This document shows, piece by piece, positions 1 through 7,649 of a stretch of DNA of 64,000 nt (positions within the stretch are counted from its first letter, which is position 1; the number at the start of each line of letters is the position of its first letter). This DNA is from Chryseobacterium cucumeris (GTDB lineage: Bacteria > Bacteroidota > Bacteroidia > Flavobacteriales > Weeksellaceae), in the NCBI RefSeq assembly GCF_001593385.1, contig NZ_LUVZ01000001.1, positions 124,001 to 188,000 of the forward strand. Reading direction: 5' to 3'. The notes beneath the pieces were generated by a model that searched no databases, was not told where the DNA came from, and saw only the letters and a program-made list of their open reading frames with translations. A program made the translations under genes and the position numbers.

Positions 1-315
1 TTGCAGTAAGTCAACTACTTTTTGGTAATTTACTTTTACATTACTTTGAGATTCTCCATACACATGAAAAACCACAGGGATGATGTAGGTTGGATTGCTG
101 GCCCTATTATTCAATGAATTTTTGTCTGATCCCATTTTTTTTACGAAATCTTGAGTGTATTTCTCAAAATTTTCATATTCAGCCTTAGATTCAGGGTGCA
201 GTTCAAAATGTTTTTTCATCATTTCATCTGCTTTACACTCACGAGGTCTGTTTTCCTGAGCAAAACCTATTACTGGAAATAGGGAAACAATTAGTAGTAA
301 TTTAAATTTTTTCAT
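1..315 (-). CDS. Secreted metalloprotease-like protein, N-terminal part only
   Basis: The reading frame starts at an ATG at 313-315 and runs off the left edge after 105 codons, so only the N-terminus is visible. Residues 1-19 form a typical signal peptide (MKKFKLLLIVSLFPVIGFAQ, cut near AQ/E). A charged linker of about 55 residues follows, then the stretch YIIPVVFHVYGES. That stretch is typical of the start of the catalytic domain in pappalysin-like (M43) zinc proteases of Bacteroidota, many of which are secreted by the type IX system. The zinc-binding HExxH motif would lie outside the window, so the family call is an inference from the N-terminus only. It could also be another secreted protein sharing this propeptide. 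Confidence 0.6.
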   Translation of the reverse strand, partial: MKKFKLLLIVSLFPVIGFAQENRPRECKADEMMKKHFELHPESKAEYENFEKYTQDFVKKMGSDKNSLNNRASNPTYIIPVVFHVYGESQSNVKVNYQKVVDLLQ

Positions 316-396
316 AAATTTTGGATTTGGTTGTTAATAAATTATTTAAGTAATCAAATTGTTTTAGCTTTAATTTGGTGTGTTATGTGATGTTTT

Positions 397-1662
397 TTAA
401 CTAAATCTATCAGGGTTGAATATTTCTATATCAACCGTTGGCTTTTCGTCATTGGCAAGTTCTGAAACTGTTTTTCCAAAAATGGGTCCTAGGCTTAGTC
501 CCATCATACCGCCGCCGCCTGCGATAATCAGGTTCTTCAATTGGGAAGACTGTCCTAAATACGGAAGGCCATCCGGGGCGCAGGGTCTGTATCCAAACCA
601 GATTTCGGATTCTTTAGGGGATTCAACCTTAAAATCGGGTAAATATTTGGGGATGGATTGGATGATTCCTTCTACCCTTTTCATATTAATTTTATCCTGA
701 TGGGAAGCCAGCTCCATCGTTCCGCCGAAACGGATCTGTCCATTCATTGGAGTCACTGCTACTCTAGCTTCGAGTAATAAAGCGGCATGCTCTAATGTAT
801 TATGCGGATTTTCCGGTTGGTGCATCAACGAATAACCTTTCCCGGGCATTAATTGTATTTTAATACCTGCTTTTTGTGCAAGCTCAGGTAAAAATGAACC
901 TCCTGTCATGATAAACTGGTCGGCTGTAAATTCTTTACCATTGGCAATGACCGTTTTAATCGTATTTCCAAAAGTTTTAAAGCCCGTTACTTGATGATGA
1001 GTATGAAAAACGACACCTTTATTTTTAAGATAAGAGATCATTTGTTTCATCAGTTTCATGGGATTCATATGGCCGTCGCACTTATAATTAACCCCACCGG
1101 TTACATCCAGCCGGACATTGGGCTCCAGCTCCTGAATTTCTGATTGATCCAGAATATCAACAGATAATCCCATATTGATGGCTTTGTAAGCCAACTCTGT
1201 CTCTTCTTCTGCCACTTTCTCTGTTTTATAGAGCATTAGAATACCATTTTGATTCAGTTCAAAATCAAATCCGTCTTTTTGGGCAATTTCATCATACAAT
1301 TTGCTGCTTGCCAGATTAAGATCCCGGATTGCTGCAGCAGAGTAATCAACATGTTTCTGGTTGGAATGTTTCAAAAACTTCAATCCCCAGGAAACCAGCC
1401 TGGAATTGAGTGAAGGTTTTACATAAAACGGACTTTTACTGTCAAACATCCAGCGTATTCCCTGAGCAACTACACCCGGTGCGGCCAACGGGGTAAAATG
1501 ACTGGGCACAATCATTCCTGCATTTCCATAAGAACAGTTGTTGGTAAGATCATTCTGTTCCAGAATTTCCACCTGCCATCCTTTCTGTAAAAGATAGTAC
1601 GCTGAGCTTAATCCTGCTATTCCTGCACCGATAATCAGTGCTTTTCCTCTATTCTGTGTCAT
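397..1662 (-). CDS. D-amino-acid dehydrogenase-like FAD oxidoreductase, probable D-hydroxyproline dehydrogenase
   Basis: This is a DadA/DAO-fold flavoprotein of about 421 residues. The dinucleotide-binding GxGxxG (GAGIAG) is at residues 12-17, and a C-terminal FAD contact (IAGGGGMMGLSLGP) is clear. In the hydroxyproline pathway such enzymes oxidise cis-4-hydroxy-D-proline to 1-pyrroline-4-hydroxy-2-carboxylate, passing electrons to the respiratory chain or oxygen. I chose the ATG at 1662. An in-frame codon at 1695 would add 11 residues and overlap the preceding gene, and the Rossmann motif sits too far in if that start is used. It is the last gene of the four-gene minus-strand catabolic operon. 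Specificity is inferred from the neighbours; the sequence alone would also allow a D-alanine dehydrogenase. Confidence 0.8.
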   Translation of the reverse strand: MTQNRGKALIIGAGIAGLSSAYYLLQKGWQVEILEQNDLTNNCSYGNAGMIVPSHFTPLAAPGVVAQGIRWMFDSKSPFYVKPSLNSRLVSWGLKFLKHSNQKHVDYSAAAIRDLNLASSKLYDEIAQKDGFDFELNQNGILMLYKTEKVAEEETELAYKAINMGLSVDILDQSEIQELEPNVRLDVTGGVNYKCDGHMNPMKLMKQMISYLKNKGVVFHTHHQVTGFKTFGNTIKTVIANGKEFTADQFIMTGGSFLPELAQKAGIKIQLMPGKGYSLMHQPENPHNTLEHAALLLEARVAVTPMNGQIRFGGTMELASHQDKINMKRVEGIIQSIPKYLPDFKVESPKESEIWFGYRPCAPDGLPYLGQSSQLKNLIIAGGGGMMGLSLGPIFGKTVSELANDEKPTVDIEIFNPDRFS

Positions 1663-1670
1663 ATGCTTGT

Positions 1671-2669
1671 TTACATCACCTGAAAACCCTGCCAATAAGG
1701 ATCTTCATCATCAATAATAATATGATTATATCCGGTAATTCTTGCCCAGCCTTCTACTGACGGAATAATGGCTGGTCTCCCATCTAAAGTAGCAGTCTCT
1801 TCAATTCTCCCGATAAACTGGGAACCGATATAGCTTTCATGAATAAATTCTTCCCCTTGCTTCAGTTTTCCCTTAGCATACCATTGGGCCATTCTTGCTG
1901 AAGTTCCCGTACCACATGGCGAACGGTCTAAAGCATTTTCACCCACCAATACTGCATTTCTTCCACTGGCTTTAGGATCTTTAGGTTTCCCCGTCCACTG
2001 AATGTGGCTTAATCCTGTAATATGTTCAATTTCCGGATGGATGAATTCATATTTTTCATTGAGCAATTTTCTGATAATTTTTCCATAATGGATGAGCTGA
2101 CTGGCCGTAAAATCAGAGATATCTCTGAAATTTTCCTGAGGATCTATAATAGCATAAAAGTTTCCGCCATAAGCGACATCAGCACTTATTAAGCCAAGAT
2201 CCGGACATTCTACTTCCAGGTTTTCAGCGTAGAGGAAAGATTTTATATTCGTCAGCTTTACAGACTTTACTTTTTTCCCTTCCTGCATATAATCGATGAG
2301 AATAAGTCCTGCAGGGGTTTCAAGACGTAATTTTCCCGGAATTTTAGGTACAACAAGTCCTTCCTCAATAGCAATGGTAACTGTTCCAATGGTACCGTGT
2401 CCGCACATGGGAAGACATCCGCTGGTTTCAATATATAAAACTCCGATATCGTTATTTTCATCGACAGGAGGATACAGCATACTTCCGCTCATCATATCAT
2501 GACCACGGGGTTCAAACATCAATCCTTTTCTTATCCAGTCATATTCTTTCATGAAGTGAAGCCTGCGTTCCATCATGGAATTTCCTTTTAAAATAGGTGC
2601 ACCTCCTGCAACAAGACGTACAGGACATCCACAGGTGTGAGAATCTATACAAAAAAAAGTTCTGTTCAT
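1671..2669 (-). CDS. 4-hydroxyproline 2-epimerase (proline racemase family)
   Basis: This protein of 332 residues belongs to the proline racemase family. Both catalytic cysteines are present: C89 in the motif MCGHGTIG and C252 in DRSPCGTGTSA. Keeping both cysteines points to a racemase/epimerase rather than trans-3-hydroxyproline dehydratase, where the second is replaced. Its expected reaction is conversion of trans-4-hydroxy-L-proline to cis-4-hydroxy-D-proline in the cytoplasm. The start codon overlaps the stop of the upstream dehydrogenase by 4 bases, showing translational coupling. The four neighbouring enzymes complete the pathway, which favours hydroxyproline over proline as substrate. 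Confidence 0.88.
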   Translation of the reverse strand: MNRTFFCIDSHTCGCPVRLVAGGAPILKGNSMMERRLHFMKEYDWIRKGLMFEPRGHDMMSGSMLYPPVDENNDIGVLYIETSGCLPMCGHGTIGTVTIAIEEGLVVPKIPGKLRLETPAGLILIDYMQEGKKVKSVKLTNIKSFLYAENLEVECPDLGLISADVAYGGNFYAIIDPQENFRDISDFTASQLIHYGKIIRKLLNEKYEFIHPEIEHITGLSHIQWTGKPKDPKASGRNAVLVGENALDRSPCGTGTSARMAQWYAKGKLKQGEEFIHESYIGSQFIGRIEETATLDGRPAIIPSVEGWARITGYNHIIIDDEDPYWQGFQVM

Positions 2670-4156
2670 GTGGTCTGTAATTTTAAAGATTCTGAATTCA
2701 TTACTCCATCCACCATTCTGCTGATTTGTAATGGATTGCCATTTTTAAGCTCATCGGGTAGAAATTCATCCGGCCAGTTCTGGAAAGAAACAGGACGAAC
2801 GAACCGCTTCACAGCATCCGGCCCCACAGAGGTAAAACGGGAATCAGTAGTAGATGGAAACGGACCACCATGCTGCATGGCATATACAACTTCCACTCCT
2901 GTAGGCATTCCATTGAATAGTAGCCTTCCACATTTATCTTTGAGAATATTGATCAGTATTGGATTACTACGTACATCTTCATCGGTGGCTGCAATGGTAA
3001 TGGTTAACTGTCCTTTTAGCTGCTGGGCAATCTTCATGATCTCTTCATCTGTTTCACACGCTACAACAATACCAAACGGGCCAAAGACTTCTTCACTCAA
3101 GACGGGATTATTCAGGAATGTTTTAGCATTTGTCTTTATCACTGAAGCACTTCCCTGATCATTTTCTGCGTCTGTATTTGATGAAGCAATTATTTCAATA
3201 TCTGTCTGCTCTGTTGCAATATTTCTATTTTTTTCAAAACTTTCCAATATCCCCTTGTGAAGCATTGTAGCGGGAGCCACATTTTGAATTTCCTCTTTTA
3301 GAGCATTGATAAAGCGGTCAAGTGCCTTTCCTTTCAAAGCAATAAACACTCCAGGATTGGTGCAAAACTGTCCTGCTCCTAACGTTAAAGAAGTACTATA
3401 TTCTTTTGCCAATGCTTCTGCTTTGTTTTCAAGCAAGTTTTGAAAAGCAAATACAGGATTGATGCTTCCCATTTCTGCAAATACAGGAATAGGATTTTCA
3501 CGGCTGTTAGCAATATCAAACAAAGCCTTCCCTCCATTGAAGGAACCGGTAAACGCAACTGCCCTGATGTCTTCATGCTGAGTTAAATAACCTCCGATCT
3601 CATAGGATGTTCCGGTAATATGACTAAAAACTCCTTCAGGCCATCCAAAGGCTTTAACAACGGCTGTTATAGCATCAGCCATTATTTGTGAAGTCTGAGG
3701 ATGTGCCGGATGTGCTTTTATAATGACAGGACAACCTGCACCGATAGCACTGGCAGTATCTCCTCCTGCAGTAGAAAATGCAAAGGGAAAATTACTGGCT
3801 CCGAAAACAACGACAGGTCCGATGCCTACATTATATTTTCTGAGATCTCCTTTTTGTTTTTCAGGCTGGGCAAGATCAATTCGGGCTTCTGTATATATCC
3901 CGGAAGCAACAGCTTTTGCATAGCTTCTCCATTGTCCTACTGTTCTGGCTTTTTCGCCAATAAGTCTGGCTAATGGCAATGAAGTTTCCTGATGAGTAAC
4001 TTCCAGAAGCTCTACTCCTAATACTTCGATTTGATCAGCGACAGCATTCATAAATTCAGCCCGTTCAGTAACTGTCGTGTTTTTAAGAAACTGAAAGGCT
4101 TCAGCAGCCTTTTGGATTCTTCTATCAATATTTTGTGTTGATGTTTCTTCCATCAT
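2666..4156 (-). CDS. 2-oxoglutarate semialdehyde dehydrogenase (aldehyde dehydrogenase family)
   Basis: This is a 496-residue NAD(P)-dependent aldehyde dehydrogenase. The general-base glutamate is E228 in VFAEMGSINP, the nucleophile is C265 in GAGQFCTNPG, and a nucleotide-binding FTGSFNGG segment lies near residue 202. The AEMGSINP and QFCTNPG forms are those of the 2-oxoglutarate (alpha-ketoglutaric) semialdehyde dehydrogenase branch rather than of betaine or succinate semialdehyde dehydrogenases. It would carry out the last step of hydroxyproline breakdown, feeding 2-oxoglutarate to the TCA cycle. The gene overlaps both neighbours by 4 bases, at 4153-4156 and 2666-2669. Confidence 0.88.
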   Translation of the reverse strand: MMEETSTQNIDRRIQKAAEAFQFLKNTTVTERAEFMNAVADQIEVLGVELLEVTHQETSLPLARLIGEKARTVGQWRSYAKAVASGIYTEARIDLAQPEKQKGDLRKYNVGIGPVVVFGASNFPFAFSTAGGDTASAIGAGCPVIIKAHPAHPQTSQIMADAITAVVKAFGWPEGVFSHITGTSYEIGGYLTQHEDIRAVAFTGSFNGGKALFDIANSRENPIPVFAEMGSINPVFAFQNLLENKAEALAKEYSTSLTLGAGQFCTNPGVFIALKGKALDRFINALKEEIQNVAPATMLHKGILESFEKNRNIATEQTDIEIIASSNTDAENDQGSASVIKTNAKTFLNNPVLSEEVFGPFGIVVACETDEEIMKIAQQLKGQLTITIAATDEDVRSNPILINILKDKCGRLLFNGMPTGVEVVYAMQHGGPFPSTTDSRFTSVGPDAVKRFVRPVSFQNWPDEFLPDELKNGNPLQISRMVDGVMNSESLKLQTT

Positions 4157-5076
4157 ATTTGTTGTTCTGGAATTAATAATACGGGACGATTCGCTCTGCC
4201 CTCTTCAATGATTTTTTGAATTCTTTCAGCTTCCTCTCCATGAAGTTCAAGACGTGGGGCTCTCACATAAGGATTGCTTATCCCTTCTGCTGTTGCAGCC
4301 AGTTTAATATACTGAATAAGTTTAGGGTGAATATCGAGTTCCAGCAATGGCATAAACCATCTGTAAATTGCTACAGCTTTATCATATTCATTGGCTTTCA
4401 CATAGTTGTACATTGCAATGGTTTCATTAGGAAACGCATCTACAAGACCTGCCACAAGACCGTCTGCTCCAAGCATCAGGGTTTCCAGACAAATCGTATC
4501 TACCCCGCCAAGAATTTTGATCCTTTTTCCAAAACGGTTGATCATTCTGGTTACGTTCGCCAGATCTCTTGTCGATTCTTTTACAGCCTGAATGGTCGGA
4601 TATTCAATAAGCTCTTCAAACATTTCAAGAGTAACATATATACCATAATCTACAGGATTGTTATAAATAAGGATCGAAAGATCTGTAGCAGAAGCCACTG
4701 CTTTGAAATATTCAACAACTTCATGATTATCAGCTTTGTAACGCATAGGTGGAAGCAACATAAGACCGTCTGCTCCTAGTTCTTTTGCTTTCTTGGCGAA
4801 GTTGATTGCATTTCTGGTAGTATTTTCGGAAAGATTAAGAATAACAGGAATTCTTCCCTGAGTTATCTTTTTGGCGTATTTCAGCAGTTCAAATTTTTCT
4901 TCTGTTTCCAAAGCACTGGCTTCTCCTAATGTTCCTGCAAGGATAATCCCGTGAACTCCTGCTTCAATCTGGGCTTCTGTATTGGTGGCAAACATGTCAA
5001 AGTCTATCTCACCTTCTTTTGTAAAAGGCGTTAATACAGCGGGATAAATACCTTCCCAGTTTAGTTTTGTACTCAT
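4153..5076 (-). CDS. DapA-family lyase, probable 1-pyrroline-4-hydroxy-2-carboxylate deaminase
   Basis: This is a 307-residue TIM-barrel Schiff-base lyase of the dihydrodipicolinate synthase superfamily. The Schiff-base lysine is K166 (QAVKEST), the catalytic tyrosine is Y138 (IYNNP), and GTLGEAS at 48-54 corresponds to the family GTTGE motif. Beside the epimerase, dehydrogenase and semialdehyde dehydrogenase, it is best read as the deaminase making 2-oxoglutarate semialdehyde. It is the first gene of the operon and has a plausible promoter 18-25 bases upstream. A true dihydrodipicolinate synthase is the alternative, but no lysine pathway gene is nearby. Confidence 0.85.
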   Translation of the reverse strand: MSTKLNWEGIYPAVLTPFTKEGEIDFDMFATNTEAQIEAGVHGIILAGTLGEASALETEEKFELLKYAKKITQGRIPVILNLSENTTRNAINFAKKAKELGADGLMLLPPMRYKADNHEVVEYFKAVASATDLSILIYNNPVDYGIYVTLEMFEELIEYPTIQAVKESTRDLANVTRMINRFGKRIKILGGVDTICLETLMLGADGLVAGLVDAFPNETIAMYNYVKANEYDKAVAIYRWFMPLLELDIHPKLIQYIKLAATAEGISNPYVRAPRLELHGEEAERIQKIIEEGRANRPVLLIPEQQI

Positions 5077-5093
5077 ATCAAATAATATTTATC

Positions 5094-5101
5094 CAAAACT
5101 A
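5094..5101 (-). promoter_or_regulatory. Candidate -7 element for the hydroxyproline operon
   Basis: Read on the minus strand this is TAGTTTTG, matching the Bacteroidota -7 consensus TAnnTTTG. It lies 18 bases before the ATG at 5076, which predicts a very short leader. No convincing -33 TTTG is visible, as would be expected for a promoter that needs an activator such as the AraC protein encoded just upstream. The match is short, so confidence is moderate. Confidence 0.4.
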
Positions 5102-5168
5102 GCAGAATTTTAAAACGGTAAATGTTAATATTTTAATAGGTTCTCACCGTATTTTAACATGTTGTTTT

Positions 5169-6053
5169 TTATTGCTCTATGGTGGCTTCTTTGTAGTGTT
5201 TCAGGTATTCTTTAGGAGAATATTTCATAATGGATTTGAAAACCCTGTTAAAATTGGTAAGGCTATTGAATCCACTATTAAATGCAACGGAAGAAATACT
5301 ATACATATTACTGGCTGTCAATAGTCTGCAGGCCCGTTGTACACGAAGTTCATTTAGGTATTCAATATAAGTGATGCGGGTACGTTTTTTAAAAGACCGG
5401 CAAAATGCCTGAGGTGTCATACAGGCTTCTTTGGCAATAAGATCAAGGGTTAGTTTATGTTGGGCAAAATTTTTCTTGATAAAAGTCTGTGCATTTATAA
5501 TTCTTTGATCTGTATCAGAAACAGGATTAGGCAGATTTTTTTCTGAGGATAAAGGAATATGCAAATGCCTATTTTGCATAAGGTGGTTTAAAATCCTTAT
5601 AAAATCAATAATTTGATCTACACCATTTGTTTTTTGCAGTGCAGCAATATCTCCTGCGATATTTTCTTTAAGTTTGGCTGCTACCTGGAAACCCACTTCT
5701 GAATGATTGATGAAGTTTTTAAGTTCTTCAAATTCCGGTAAGTCAAAAAATGCAGCAATCTTTTTATGAGGATCAAAGAAAATAGAGATAGCATGAACTT
5801 TCTGCTTTTCGTTTTTCTCAAAACTACCCCTGAAAACATGGGATTGATTAGCTCCGAGATAGAAAATATCACCTGCCTCGAAATTAAAGAGATTCTGTTC
5901 TATGGCCAGTGTTCCATGCCCTCTAAGAATCCACATGATCTGTGTTTCTGTATGACGATGGAAATAAGGATAGAAATTAGGCATTATATCTTCCTGAATG
6001 CGGATACTTTTATTGGTATCGGCAGGAACAGAAAACTGGAGACTCTTCATCAT
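5169..6053 (-). CDS. AraC-family regulator with cupin sensor domain
   Basis: This 294-residue regulator has an N-terminal cupin (about residues 15-110, with FYPYFHRHTETQIMWIL and the FEAGDIFYLGANQSH turn). A C-terminal pair of helix-turn-helix motifs spans residues 190-290 (VAFNSGFNSLTNFNRVFKS and YSPKEYLKHY). The cupin is the usual effector-binding part. The gene lies between the hydroxyproline operon (same strand, 92 bases downstream) and the divergent prolyl peptidases. It is therefore the obvious candidate activator of both, with hydroxyproline or a pathway intermediate as possible effector. That role is inferred from position only. A second ATG at codon 2 is equally possible as start. 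Confidence 0.85.
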   Translation of the reverse strand: MMKSLQFSVPADTNKSIRIQEDIMPNFYPYFHRHTETQIMWILRGHGTLAIEQNLFNFEAGDIFYLGANQSHVFRGSFEKNEKQKVHAISIFFDPHKKIAAFFDLPEFEELKNFINHSEVGFQVAAKLKENIAGDIAALQKTNGVDQIIDFIRILNHLMQNRHLHIPLSSEKNLPNPVSDTDQRIINAQTFIKKNFAQHKLTLDLIAKEACMTPQAFCRSFKKRTRITYIEYLNELRVQRACRLLTASNMYSISSVAFNSGFNSLTNFNRVFKSIMKYSPKEYLKHYKEATIEQ

Positions 6054-6179
6054 AATATGAAAGCTTTACCGGGTTATTAGATTAGCAAGGTTAAAATATT
6101 GCTGAAGTTAAGCAAAATATGAACATTAAATATCATATTAAAATCCAAATTTTACATATTCTTATTTTTAATGAATAAA

Positions 6180-6195
6180 GTACTATAAATAGTAC
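6180..6195. promoter_or_regulatory. Inverted repeat GTACTAT-N2-ATAGTAC upstream of the prolyl peptidases
   Basis: Two perfect 7-base arms flank a 2-base centre in the AraC/aminopeptidase intergenic region. A degenerate -7 element (TAACTTTA, 6203-6210) follows 7 bases later, so the repeat would overlie the -33 region of the plus-strand promoter. This suggests an operator for a regulator, possibly the adjacent AraC protein, although that family normally binds direct repeats. Confidence 0.35.
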
Positions 6196-6240
6196 AAAAT
6201 CGTAACTTTAAACTTTTAAAATAAAAAGTATTCATAATAT

Positions 6241-7629
6241 ATGTTTTCAGCACAAACTTATCAAGACAGAAGGTCAGTATTACAAAGAAGTGTCTCTAAC
6301 GGAATCTTATTATTTCTTGGAAATATAGAGAATCCTGTGAACTTTGAACATAATCCTTATTATTTCCGTCAGGACAGTACCTATTTATACTATTTTGGAA
6401 TTCAGGAACCCCGCATTGCGGCTATTATCGATATTGATGAAAATAAGACCATTGTTTTCGGAGATGAACTAAGTATCGATGATATTGTATGGATGGGCAG
6501 GCAGGAAACCTTGAAAGAAAAAAGCCTGAAGTCCGGAGTACAGGAAACTTTACCTTATGCAGATCTTTCTCAATATATTGTAAAAGCAAAAGCTTCAGGA
6601 AGAAAAGTACATTATCTTCCTCCCTATCAGTCTTCCAATAAAATTGTACTGGGAGACCTTCTTGGGATTAAAATTGCAGAACTGCAACCATCTGTGGAAA
6701 TGATTAAAGCCATTGTAAAACAGCGTTCCATCAAAGAGCCTCAGGAAATTGTACAGATTGAACAGGCTGTGAATGTATCCAATGAAATGCATTTGCTGGC
6801 CATGCGTGCAACGAAGCCGGGAATGAAAGAATATGAAATTGCCAACGCGATCCAGTATCTTGCAGCGAATAAAGAATGTCAGATGTCTTATCCTCCTATT
6901 GTGACCATCAACGGAGGAATTCTGCATAACCATTATCGTCTTAATACCATAAAAGAAGGCGATCTTTTCCTGAATGATTCCGGAGCAGAAACCGCAATGG
7001 GATATGCGGGTGATCTTACCAGAACCTTTCCTGTAGGGAAAACTTTTACAACGAAGCAAAAGGAAATGTACGAAGTGGTTCTGAACGCTTTTAATCAGGC
7101 TCAAAACCTTTTGAAACCGGGAATACGATTTAAAGATATTCACCTCAAAGCGGCACAACACCTGGTAGAAGGGCTTATCGATCTTGGATTGATGAAAGGA
7201 AACCCTGAAGATGCTGTAAAGAATCATGCTCATACCCTATTCTTTCAGTGTGGACTCGGGCATATGATGGGACTTGATGTACATGATATGGAAGATCTTG
7301 GAGAACAGTATATTGGTTATACAGGAGAAGAACCAAAAGATACCAAAACATTCGGACTGAAATCTTTACGCTTAGGGAAAGCTTTGGAATCCGGTTTTGT
7401 TGTAACTGTTGAACCAGGTATTTATATGATTCCGGAACTGATTGACATTTGGCAGGCTGAAAATAAAAACGTAGACTTTATTAATTATGATAAAGTAAAT
7501 GAATACCGGAATTTCGGAGGAATCCGTGTGGAAGATGATTTCCTGATCACAGATAACGGATACAGACTTTTAGGTAACGGATTAATTAAAACCGTTGAAG
7601 AAATTGAAAATTACAGAGCTGAACATTGA
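6241..7629 (+). CDS. pepP: Xaa-Pro aminopeptidase (M24B, aminopeptidase P)
   Basis: This 462-residue enzyme has an N-terminal aminopeptidase P domain (about 1-150) and a C-terminal pita-bread catalytic domain. The metal ligands of the family are visible: D246 (LNDSGAE), D258 (YAGDLTRTF), the histidine in GLGHMMGLDVHD, and glutamates in VTVEPGIYM and GGIRVEDD. It removes an N-terminal residue preceding proline, and no signal peptide is seen, so it should be cytoplasmic. The stop codon lies 20 bases before the ATG of the dipeptidyl peptidase, so the two are co-transcribed. Together with the divergent hydroxyproline operon it fits breakdown of imported collagen-type peptides. Confidence 0.92.
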   Translation: MFSAQTYQDRRSVLQRSVSNGILLFLGNIENPVNFEHNPYYFRQDSTYLYYFGIQEPRIAAIIDIDENKTIVFGDELSIDDIVWMGRQETLKEKSLKSGVQETLPYADLSQYIVKAKASGRKVHYLPPYQSSNKIVLGDLLGIKIAELQPSVEMIKAIVKQRSIKEPQEIVQIEQAVNVSNEMHLLAMRATKPGMKEYEIANAIQYLAANKECQMSYPPIVTINGGILHNHYRLNTIKEGDLFLNDSGAETAMGYAGDLTRTFPVGKTFTTKQKEMYEVVLNAFNQAQNLLKPGIRFKDIHLKAAQHLVEGLIDLGLMKGNPEDAVKNHAHTLFFQCGLGHMMGLDVHDMEDLGEQYIGYTGEEPKDTKTFGLKSLRLGKALESGFVVTVEPGIYMIPELIDIWQAENKNVDFINYDKVNEYRNFGGIRVEDDFLITDNGYRLLGNGLIKTVEEIENYRAEH

Positions 7630-7649
7630 GTTTAATTCAAATACTATCT

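Noticed and set aside
416..700. 94-codon frame on the plus strand inside the D-hydroxyproline dehydrogenase gene
   Set aside because: It lies wholly inside a well-supported gene on the other strand and has a proline/serine-rich sequence typical of a shadow frame.
1663..1695. Upstream start codon for the D-hydroxyproline dehydrogenase
   Set aside because: It would add eleven residues before the FAD motif and overlap the preceding gene by 25 bases; the ATG at 1662 fits the family better.
4216..4779. 187-codon plus-strand frame opposite the DapA-family gene
   Set aside because: It is antisense to a gene with complete catalytic motifs, and its composition (F, S, H, C rich) is that of a reverse-complement frame.
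5112..5155. ACGGT...ACCGT pair between the AraC and DapA-family genes as a terminator
   Set aside because: The stem is only about five bases with a loop of some 30 bases, which is too weak to call.
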